From a virus: DNA of 25,437 nucleotides. A program made the position numbers and the translations under genes. Within the stretch, counting starts at the first letter, position 1, and each line of letters opens with the position of its first letter. The notes beneath the pieces are model-generated. The model searched no databases. It was given only the letters and a program-made list of their open reading frames with translations, and was not told the origin of the DNA. The DNA is taken from positions 1-25,437 of the IMG/VR virus record IMGVR_UViG_3300046796_000345, one strand, 5' to 3'. This document shows, one piece after another, positions 1 to 5,438 of the stretch.

Positions 1-163
1 GCTCAGCTTCCGGCATCCTGGCTTGCAGAACCGCATCTCGGATCACTTTCGGTTTCTTCGGCTTTGGTTTTGCCGGAGCTGTTCTCCGCTGCTGGCTCGC
101 GCCGGCCGGCGGCGTCGAAGTCTCCTGCCACAAGTCATCCGGCATCTTCGTCAGGTCAGGCAT
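1..163 (-). CDS. Partial gene downstream of parA; candidate ParB-like partner
   Basis: Fifty-four codons are readable before the window edge cuts the gene. The ATG (161-163) lies inside the last codons of parA, whose stop is at 156-158, so the two genes overlap by 8 bp and are probably translationally coupled. The readable product begins MPDLTKMPDDLWQE and continues with a Pro/Lys-rich stretch (PAKPKPKKPK) and then VIRDAVLQARMPEAE. A gene overlapping the 3' end of a small ParA is usually the DNA-binding partner (ParB, ParG or similar), and the basic linker fits DNA binding. No DNA-binding motif is visible in the part present, so the partner role rests on position only. Confidence 0.6.
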   Translation of the reverse strand, partial: MPDLTKMPDDLWQETSTPPAGASQQRRTAPAKPKPKKPKVIRDAVLQARMPEAE

Positions 164-779
164 CGCACTCTACTCCTTCTACACGGGCTTTAATTCGGCT
201 CCAAAATGCGCGCATCTCTGCCGCCGCCTCACGGTTCACGTCTGCCCCCACGCGCCCCTCAATCGACGTGTCTGCGTACGCGGATCGATCGCGCACGATC
301 ATTAGGATCTCTCCATGCCTCGATAGAAACTCCACGGTCTTGCTGAAAATCTTCGTGTTTGGCTTGCCCCGATTGACTGTGAATGCGAACGGCCGTTGCA
401 GGCTCTTGATCATGCTCACTGTTGGCCCCGTTGCGCGCGCGTCGTGCCCGCTCGGACACACCGGCACGATCACCAGGTCAGCGCCGCCGATCAATTCGGC
501 CATATCCTCACCGCGGCTCGGCGTTGTGTCGATGAAACACCACCTGGCGCCCATCTTTTCCAAGCCGGCGCGCGTGGCCGCAAGCGAGTGGGTGAGTTCC
601 ACGCGCCGAGGCGTCTCCTCTTTCCGCGCATGGTGCCAGTTCGCGAGCGAGGCTTGCGGATCCGTGTCGATCACATACACCGGCCCATCGCCCGCGCGTT
701 CGGCCTCCACAGCGACATTCGAGCAGAGGGTTGTTTTCCCGCTGCCGCCCTTTTGTGAGTTGAACACCACGATTCTCAT
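156..779 (-). CDS. parA: ParA-type partition ATPase
   Basis: A 207-residue deviant Walker ATPase of the ParA/MinD family, of the small type without an N-terminal helix-turn-helix (type Ib-like). Visible motifs are the deviant Walker A KGGSGKTT (10-17, signature lysine K10), Walker A' IDTDPQAS with D40, and Walker B CFIDTTPS with D84. ParA proteins bind ATP, dimerise on nonspecific DNA and move plasmids or chromosomes through a ParB-type partner. I chose the ATG at 777-779 because it puts KGG at residue 10 and has a GGGGGAAG sequence 11 nt upstream; an in-frame ATG at 798-800 would add seven residues but has no ribosome binding site. The gene is downstream of the iteron array and overlaps a possible partner gene, which suggests plasmid-like maintenance. 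Confidence 0.93.
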   Translation of the reverse strand: MRIVVFNSQKGGSGKTTLCSNVAVEAERAGDGPVYVIDTDPQASLANWHHARKEETPRRVELTHSLAATRAGLEKMGARWCFIDTTPSRGEDMAELIGGADLVIVPVCPSGHDARATGPTVSMIKSLQRPFAFTVNRGKPNTKIFSKTVEFLSRHGEILMIVRDRSAYADTSIEGRVGADVNREAAAEMRAFWSRIKARVEGVECDA

Positions 780-780
780 G

Positions 781-890
781 TTTGTAATAACTTCCCCCAT
801 TCAATCAACACACGATTTAATTCAACCGTTTCAATGTTTGTATATAACACATGAACATCGTGCTTTGATTGAAAACATTGCAAATATCAG
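781..890. promoter_or_regulatory. AT-rich block upstream of parA with inverted repeats
   Basis: By my count 781-880 is about 32% GC, in a window that is otherwise roughly two thirds GC. It contains two pairs of inverted repeats: tcaatcaa (801-808) with ttgattga (865-872), and caatgttt (832-839) with aaacattg (873-880). On the - strand a TTATATAC element near 841-849 could be a -10 box for parA, but no convincing -35 is seen. The block could be the parA promoter and operator, a DNA unwinding element of an origin, or both. Confidence 0.5.
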
Positions 891-1078
891 GCTTGCAGTC
901 CGGGATCGCTCGATTTCGGAGTCTCGGCGCCAGCTCAGGATGCCCAAAGAACGGCCCAGGCTTCGATATGAGCGCAGGGGAGTCGTGAAGCGGCTAAAGA
1001 CGCGGCGGCCGCTGGTCGGACCTCCTGGCGGCGCCCACGGACGGTCGGCAAGTGGCCTTGTTTCTGCCCCGAGCGCGA
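891..1078. other. Non-coding spacer between the AT-rich block and the iterons
   Basis: No convincing gene is present on either strand. The short open frames here have no ribosome binding site and no recognisable product. Base composition returns to high GC. I see no further repeat or hairpin of note. Confidence 0.4.
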
Positions 1079-1363
1079 CAGTCCGGGTAAGGCAGTCCGG
1101 GCAAAATCTTGGCTTCGACTTACCCGGACTGTACTAACTGCCATGTTTGCTTACGCTTACGCCGTACAGTCCGGGCAGTCCGGGTTTTCCGGGCAGAAAA
1201 CATCTCCGCGTAGCGCGCGCAGCGCGCGCGCGCGCGTGTAGAGAAAATAGTGCGCTTTTACCCGGACTGCCCGGACTGGAATAGGTAAGTTGATGTAAAT
1301 ACGACACTTAGTACAGTCCGGGTAACAATTTTTACCTGGACTGTACCCGGACTGCCCGGACTG
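1079..1363. repeat. Iteron-like array of 9-bp repeats, candidate origin or centromere
   Basis: The 9-mer cagtccggg occurs exactly ten times. Five copies are in + orientation (1079-1087, 1093-1101, 1167-1175, 1176-1184, 1314-1322) and five are inverted (1123-1131, 1261-1269, 1270-1278, 1346-1354, 1355-1363). Near copies lie at 1188-1196 and 1335-1343. Abutting pairs at 1167-1184 and 1261-1278 form an 18-bp perfect inverted repeat centred near 1222, on an alternating purine-pyrimidine CG run (1222-1240). A 24-bp direct repeat is shared by 1259-1282 and 1344-1367. Such arrays are typical binding sites for a replication initiator or a ParB-type protein. The position between a helicase gene and parA supports either role. 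Confidence 0.85.
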
Positions 1364-1366
1364 GAA

Positions 1367-2728
1367 TTACTCGGATTGGTCGTGCGCGAGCCGATCGAAT
1401 AGCCCGGTTGTGCGCTGGTGCTGCTCGAAGGCGGTCGCGGCGTCTGCCCAGGAAGGGAACTCCCACACGCGGGCCCGGTCGCCGCTTGCCCATAGTTTGT
1501 GCTCGGCCAGGGTTGGAAGGACCGCGAGGAGTTGCCGGGCGAAATGCGCTGTATTGACCGGGTAAGACACGCGGGTTTCCGTCATTTCCCGCAGGTAGTC
1601 TGTGTAGACATCATCCTTCGACACGCGCGACCCGAACGGTAGCGGTTCCGGGCGCCGCACGATGGCATCCTCGGAGATCCGGCCGAACAGCCACGACATA
1701 AACGGGCTCAAGCTCCGGATTTGCTGCTCGTTGCGGTAGTGCGTCACCGCCGGGCTCTCGGTCGGGATCGCCAACCGATCGGGGAGTTCGCGACGTTGGA
1801 GGTCGTAGAAGAACCCGATCAGGGCCGGGCCGTTGATCTCCGCATAGAGCGCGTCGAAATACTCCTGATTGCCCACCATGCCATCCCAGGTCTGACTGAT
1901 GACGAAGCGCCGATCGCCGGCGGCGAGTTGGAGCACCCAATCCTCATTCGACATCATCACGAGATGAAGGCAATTTCGCTGCTGGAAGGCGTCTCGCCCT
2001 TTCCGCTCAATCGACACTACGTTGTCCGTGATCAGCGACTTGAGGACGTTGCCGCCCGCCCGATCGCCGGCAAATAAGGCTTCTTCCGCGATTGCACAAA
2101 TCACGTCGCCCAGGTGCGCGTTGAACTTTCCGACAAGCTGAGACGGGCTGACGAGCTGATAGCAGCATTGCGGGCCGATCATGCGCCGGAGCATCAACCC
2201 GAGCGAACTTTTCCCGGTACCGAACCCGCCTTTCAGCACGAGCGCCAGGCCGCCTGGCTGGTGCGGCCGTTGAATCATCGATCCGATGAAATTCAGAATG
2301 AAAGTTTCCATTTCAGGATCGTCGTTCGCGAGGACGCGCCGAATATGCGTGGTGATCGTGGGGTAGTCGTGCGGCTTGATCTCGTCGGGCGTGAACCCGA
2401 AGCCCTGAAAGCGGTTGTAGACCGACTTTGGGAGTTTCGCGCCCGGCGTGGGGTCGAACACCATATGTTCAAACCGCCGCGCCTTCGGATGGCGCAGCCA
2501 CCACTGGCCTTGTGGCACCTCCACCATCTTGCCCGCGTGTTCTTCGATGACGCCGAAGCCTTCCGTCATCATCACGAAGCTGCGCTCGTCCATACCGACA
2601 AGCCGCACTAGCCCCATGTCATCCTCAACCCGGCGCATCACGCGGCACTTGTCGCCGTCGCCGGCGATGAAATATTTTTGATTAAATTCGAGGAGGACTT
2701 GTTCTGCGTCTGCTTCCTGGCGGGCCAT
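1367..2728 (-). CDS. Superfamily 3 replicative helicase (D5/DUF5906-like)
   Basis: A 453-residue protein with an SF3/AAA+ helicase core. Walker A is KGGFGTGKSS (166-175). The Walker B-like segment is VICAIAEEALF (209-219, acidic pair E215/E216). The sensor asparagine lies in MMSNED (N261), and an arginine pair follows at R273/R274. The family drives DNA unwinding in phages and plasmids, often fused to an N-terminal primase domain; the roughly 100 residues ahead of the helicase here are too short for a full primase. The C-terminal 150 residues (SKDDVYTDYLR) resemble the winged-helix tail common in these proteins. The ATG at 2726-2728 lies one base after the stop of the preceding gene, so the two form an operon. 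The iteron array begins just after its stop codon. Confidence 0.85.
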   Translation of the reverse strand: MARQEADAEQVLLEFNQKYFIAGDGDKCRVMRRVEDDMGLVRLVGMDERSFVMMTEGFGVIEEHAGKMVEVPQGQWWLRHPKARRFEHMVFDPTPGAKLPKSVYNRFQGFGFTPDEIKPHDYPTITTHIRRVLANDDPEMETFILNFIGSMIQRPHQPGGLALVLKGGFGTGKSSLGLMLRRMIGPQCCYQLVSPSQLVGKFNAHLGDVICAIAEEALFAGDRAGGNVLKSLITDNVVSIERKGRDAFQQRNCLHLVMMSNEDWVLQLAAGDRRFVISQTWDGMVGNQEYFDALYAEINGPALIGFFYDLQRRELPDRLAIPTESPAVTHYRNEQQIRSLSPFMSWLFGRISEDAIVRRPEPLPFGSRVSKDDVYTDYLREMTETRVSYPVNTAHFARQLLAVLPTLAEHKLWASGDRARVWEFPSWADAATAFEQHQRTTGLFDRLAHDQSE

Positions 2729-2729
2729 G

Positions 2730-2972
2730 CTATTGACCCCCCATTAACAATTCGCGCGCTTCGCGCAGCTCCGCGTGCAGCTCTCGGACCCGAAGCTCTA
2801 GGGCCTCAATGCGCTTGTGGTACTCATGGAGTTTGGCGAGCGCCAAACTGAGCATTTCGCGGTATTCCCCAATCCGCACTTTGGGGCATTTAGAAGGTGT
2901 CCAGAGAGGTTCGGGTCGCTTGGCTAGTACTGGCGGGAAAGACGGAGTTTTGCTAGGATCGTGGTCCGGCAT
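2730..2972 (-). CDS. Small coiled-coil protein, function unknown
   Basis: Eighty residues. The N-terminal third is proline-rich and polar (PSKTPSFPPV). From about residue 35 the sequence forms a strong predicted coiled coil with heptad leucines (LSLALAKLHEYHKRIEALEL, then RVRELHAELREARELL). The start at 2970-2972 is well supported by a GGGAGGG ribosome binding site 5 nt upstream. It is the first gene of the leftward operon and lies directly ahead of the helicase, so it may be a helicase or initiator accessory protein. I do not recognise a family. A small terminase role is possible but unsupported. Confidence 0.75.
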   Translation of the reverse strand: MPDHDPSKTPSFPPVLAKRPEPLWTPSKCPKVRIGEYREMLSLALAKLHEYHKRIEALELRVRELHAELREARELLMGGQ

Positions 2973-3336
2973 GTGACCCTCCCTAAGTGGGTCATTTGGA
3001 ACAGCTCACGGGTGCAAACCGTGCCTGTTCAACTTTCGCGCAACGAAATGCCCGATCGACCTCCCGATCGGGCGCCATGAACGGTAACACACCGAAACGC
3101 GCGGGCCCAAACAACACAACGCCCGGCCAGGATGGTTAATCCCGGCCGGGCCTCATCCACGGACCCCCCCCGTGAAATGAACGCGGGGCTGTTTCGCGCG
3201 GAGTTCGTCGCGAACTCCCATCCTCAACCCAACGATTGCAGCTCTGACGCTACACCAACACTCCCGATCCGACAACTGCGGGAAAACCCGCACGCCCTAA
3301 GCCCGTGCTACCCTCGGGCCTTCGACATTGCCCCCA
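2973..3336. other. Divergent intergenic region with a series of hairpins
   Basis: These 364 bases separate the leftward replication operon from the rightward packaging operon and hold no credible gene. Inverted repeats follow one another: gaacag/ctgttc with inner cacgg/ccgtg (2999-3030); gcccgatcg/cgatcgggc (3050-3073); gcccggcc/ggccgggc with inner ggat/atcc (3121-3151); ggagttcg/cgaactcc (3200-3218); tgcggg/cccgca around aaaa (3277-3292); gcccg/cgggc (3301-3319). A further one (3320-3345) covers the terminase start. None is followed by a T-run, so they are not classic intrinsic terminators. Both divergent promoters must lie here, but I cannot identify -35/-10 boxes. Confidence 0.6.
2974..2994. 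promoter_or_regulatory. Inverted repeat spanning the leftward operon's ribosome binding site
   Basis: The arms tgaccc (2974-2979) and gggtca (2989-2994) flank a 9-nt spacer and sit just upstream of the leftward start codon, spanning its Shine-Dalgarno sequence. It could be an operator or an RNA hairpin that limits translation. Six-base arms are short, so confidence is low. Confidence 0.3.
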
Positions 3337-3345
3337 ATGGCGAAG
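3320..3345 (+). promoter_or_regulatory. Hairpin over the terminase start codon
   Basis: The sequence cttcg-a-cattg-cccc-caatg-g-cgaag folds into two 5-bp stems separated by a single A·G mismatch with a CCCC loop. The start codon ATG (3337-3339) lies in the 3' arm. No Shine-Dalgarno sequence is visible upstream. The hairpin could repress or time translation of the terminase ATPase. Confidence 0.5.
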
Positions 3346-4524
3346 AAGCCGAAGCCCAAACCGAAACGTGACTCACGCCCGCGTGTGCCCGGCCATGTGC
3401 CGAAGCGCCTGCGGCCGCGTCGTGTGATCACGGCGGCGGGTGTGGCAGACTCGATCGCGCGGCCGGTGGAGATGGCACCACCCACAGAGCTGATGTGGGA
3501 CACGCCAACGCTGGGGAGCCTGCCGGCGCCCGCTATCTCGTCGGCAGAATCTTCGCCGGCCGCACTCGCGCCGCCGGTCCCCGATCATCCCGTCACGCAC
3601 GGCGTAGCCCGCTGCCGCTGGTGTGGCGGCCGGTTCTACCTGGCGCACGCCGCGCCGCCGCAATGGCTCTGCCTCACGCCCGCGTGCGCGGAACGCCAGG
3701 TCGCCGCGTCCCTCGCGCGCACCCTGCCCGACAACGCGAAACCTGATGGCGGATCGCCCTGGCTGTTCCTGCCGCTGCCGGTCAACATCGATCTCGCGGA
3801 CTCACCACACAAGCGCACGCTGCTCGCCGGCGCCGCCGGGAGCTCAAAATCGTTTGGTGCAAGGTGGCTTGCATACCGCGAGTGTTTGAACCGGCCGGGC
3901 TTGCGCGTGATCCTACTGCGGACCACGTACGATGAAATCTACAAGAACCATTCCCAGTACATGCCGGCCGAAGCGGTCGATCTCCAACGCTACGGCCACG
4001 GGTACGTGAAATTCGCGGGCGGCAACTACAAAGCGATCTACTTCGCGAACGGCTCCGCGTTCCTGATGGGCGTGTGCGCGAACGAAGCGGACATCGCGAA
4101 GCATCTCGGCGCCGACCACGATCTGATCATCGTGGAAGAAGCGGTGAATTTTCAGCCCCGTGCCCTGACGGAGCTGCCGACGCGCGATCGGGCGTCCCCC
4201 ACGGCGCGCGCGCTCGGCGCGACGGACGGGAAAACGTGGATGCTCTCGAATCCTGGCGGCCAGGGCATGCTGACGCTCGAAGATTTCTACATCACGAAGA
4301 AACCCGATCCGCGCGAGTACCCGACCTACAACCCCGACATCCACGGCTACATCCTCGCAACGCTTGAGGACAATCCGTACCTGCCGGAGGACTACGCGGA
4401 AAAAAATCTCTCGGGCCTGTCGGCGGCGCGGTACCGCCAGCTCCGGTACGGCGACTGGTCCGTGTTCGTCGGCCAGTTCTTCGAGTTCGATACGAACGCG
4501 CACGTTCGCGAACTGGCGCTCTAG
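3337..4524 (+). CDS. terL: Large terminase, ATPase half only (no nuclease domain)
   Basis: A 395-residue product. Residues 1-90 are basic and disordered, and residues 93-117 form a zinc-knuckle-like cluster (C93, C96, C112, C117). The packaging ATPase follows: Walker A LAGAAGSSKS (163-172), Walker B LIIVEE (263-268, catalytic E268) and coupling motif LSNPGG (303-308). The end, YRQLRYGDW...GQFFEFDTNAHV, is the sequence that normally leads directly into the RNase H-like nuclease, but the gene stops five residues later (TAG 4522-4524). The missing half appears as a separate gene at 5435-6067. The protein would translocate DNA into the prohead through the portal. I prefer the ATG at 3337 to the in-frame TTG at 3328. 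Neither has a visible ribosome binding site. Confidence 0.9.
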   Translation: MAKKPKPKPKRDSRPRVPGHVPKRLRPRRVITAAGVADSIARPVEMAPPTELMWDTPTLGSLPAPAISSAESSPAALAPPVPDHPVTHGVARCRWCGGRFYLAHAAPPQWLCLTPACAERQVAASLARTLPDNAKPDGGSPWLFLPLPVNIDLADSPHKRTLLAGAAGSSKSFGARWLAYRECLNRPGLRVILLRTTYDEIYKNHSQYMPAEAVDLQRYGHGYVKFAGGNYKAIYFANGSAFLMGVCANEADIAKHLGADHDLIIVEEAVNFQPRALTELPTRDRASPTARALGATDGKTWMLSNPGGQGMLTLEDFYITKKPDPREYPTYNPDIHGYILATLEDNPYLPEDYAEKNLSGLSAARYRQLRYGDWSVFVGQFFEFDTNAHVRELAL

Positions 4525-4531
4525 GTGTAGA

Positions 4532-4549
4532 TTGTGGGCATGACCACAA
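4532..4549 (+). promoter_or_regulatory. Hairpin presenting the J-domain gene start codon
   Basis: The arms ttgtgg (4532-4537) and ccacaa (4544-4549) enclose the loop gcatga, which contains the ATG at 4540-4542. The gene has no strong Shine-Dalgarno sequence, so the start codon may be presented in a hairpin loop. This is a small structure and could be chance. Confidence 0.3.
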
Positions 4550-5169
4550 ATGAGAGATGGCCGCTCTCGTGGCCGTCCGGCTGGAAGCGCACCGTCCGCA
4601 CACAACGGAAGCGTGCGCGGTTCGGCACGAAGCGGCCAGGCGACCTCGCGATGCGCGACATGACGATGACGAGCGCGTTAGCCCGGCTGTTGTCGGAGCT
4701 GCGCCGGCTCGGCGTGCGCGACGGCGACGTGATCATTTCCACCAACGTGCGGCTGCGGCTCGATGGCTTGCCCTACGCCGGCGAGAAAGAACCCGACGAC
4801 GTAGGCGCCGCGGTGTACTTCAAACTCAAGGGCCAGGATCGGGTCCTGGCGTGCGACGTGTGGACGCGCGTGGCCGACAACCTCACGGCGATTGCTCACC
4901 ACATCGACGCGATCCGCGCGATCGATCGCTATGGCGTCGGAAACCTCGAGCAGGCATTTGCCGGCTATACCGCGCTGCCGGCGAAGGGGCAGACGTGGCG
5001 CACGACGTTGGGCTTCGCGCCCGATCAGCCTGTCACCCGCGAGGAGGTAGACGCGGCGTTTCGCGAGCGGGCGCGCAGCGCGCATCCCGACGCGGAGCAG
5101 GGCAGTCACGATGCAATGGCGTCTCTAACCGAAGCGCGGCTCGAAGCGCGCAAGGAACTCGGCGCATGA
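4540..5169 (+). CDS. J-domain (DnaJ-like) phage protein
   Basis: A 209-residue protein. It resembles a phage/prophage family that I know as J-domain-containing proteins: an N-terminal WPLSWPSGWKRT block, a middle domain (ISTNVRLRLDGLPY, EPDDVGAAVYFKLKG, ACDVWTRVADNLTAIAHHI) and a C-terminal J-like segment with the HPD tripeptide at 182-184. HPD is the J-domain motif that activates the ATPase of Hsp70/DnaK. The segment is short and lacks the full four-helix layout, so Hsp70 binding is inference. The ATG at 4540 is chosen over the GTG at 4534 because the WPL block then starts at the usual distance. The gene lies between the two halves of the terminase, and its stop overlaps the next start (ATGA). 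Confidence 0.8.
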   Translation: MTTNERWPLSWPSGWKRTVRTQRKRARFGTKRPGDLAMRDMTMTSALARLLSELRRLGVRDGDVIISTNVRLRLDGLPYAGEKEPDDVGAAVYFKLKGQDRVLACDVWTRVADNLTAIAHHIDAIRAIDRYGVGNLEQAFAGYTALPAKGQTWRTTLGFAPDQPVTREEVDAAFRERARSAHPDAEQGSHDAMASLTEARLEARKELGA

Positions 5170-5438
5170 CGGCCGCCGATGCCCTCACCGTCCTGGCGTT
5201 GAGCGGTGTGTTAATTCTCGCGTTCGTCGCCGGCCGCCTCGTCGAGCAGCGCGAACAGAAAGGGCCCGATGACCCTCTCCGACGTGATCGGCGCCCTCGC
5301 CATGATGGCGCTCTGGTTCCTGGTGGTCGAGCTGATGGTGCGATCGAACCGTCCAACCCGCGAGACGCCAAAACGTGGGACGAAATCCAAGCCGACACGT
5401 TGACGTTCTGCTCCGACGCGCGCAAGGTTGAGCGGTGA
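5166..5438 (+). CDS. Small single-pass membrane protein
   Basis: Ninety residues. A hydrophobic segment at about residues 6-24 (LTVLALSGVLILAFVAG) is followed by a charged region (RLVEQREQKG) and a polar tail ending TFCSDARKVER. The start overlaps the J-domain gene (ATGA) and the end overlaps the GTG of the nuclease-like gene (GTGA), so three genes are chained by 4-bp overlaps. The layout of an N-terminal anchor and a soluble tail, with another membrane ORF nested in a different frame, recalls Rz/Rz1 spanin pairs, but there is no lipobox and the location is not a lysis cassette. The function is unknown. Confidence 0.6.
   Translation: MTAADALTVLALSGVLILAFVAGRLVEQREQKGPDDPLRRDRRPRHDGALVPGGRADGAIEPSNPRDAKTWDEIQADTLTFCSDARKVER
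5269..5403 (+). CDS. Possible nested small membrane protein (alternative frame)
   Basis: A 44-codon frame lies entirely within the preceding gene in the +1 frame. It starts at ATG 5269, with a weak AAAGGG element 5 nt upstream. The product has one strong hydrophobic helix (VIGALAMMALWFLVVELMV, residues 6-24) followed by a very basic tail (RSNRPTRETPKRGTKSKPTR). This inner-membrane-like design is unusual for a chance frame in GC-rich DNA, but the outer frame also looks coding. Which of the two is expressed cannot be settled from the sequence. Confidence 0.35.
   Translation: MTLSDVIGALAMMALWFLVVELMVRSNRPTRETPKRGTKSKPTR

Noticed and set aside
64-1137. 357-codon + strand frame across parA and the repeat array
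   Set aside because: It is antisense to the clear ParA motifs, runs through the AT-rich block and repeats, and has no domain.
935-1144. 69-codon - strand frame overlapping the 9-bp repeats
   Set aside because: It is partly composed of the repeat sequence, has no ribosome binding site and gives no recognisable product.
1079-1363. CRISPR array
   Set aside because: Repeats are 9 bp, in both orientations, with irregular or no spacers. This fits iterons, not CRISPR.
2999-3030. tRNA or tRNA-like structure
   Set aside because: The two stems do not make a cloverleaf, and no T-loop, anticodon arm or acceptor stem can be placed.
2999-3030. LexA-type operator (gaacag/ctgttc)
   Set aside because: The half-sites are 20 bp apart, which does not match known LexA box spacing.
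3132-3371. 79-codon frame in the divergent intergenic region
   Set aside because: It overlaps several hairpins and the terminase start in another frame, has no ribosome binding site, and its product is compositionally random.
4522-5437. Group I intron or intein as the cause of the split terminase
   Set aside because: The interval is almost fully occupied by two overlapping genes, has no room for an intron core, and the nuclease-like half has its own GTG start. No intein splice motifs are seen at the ends.
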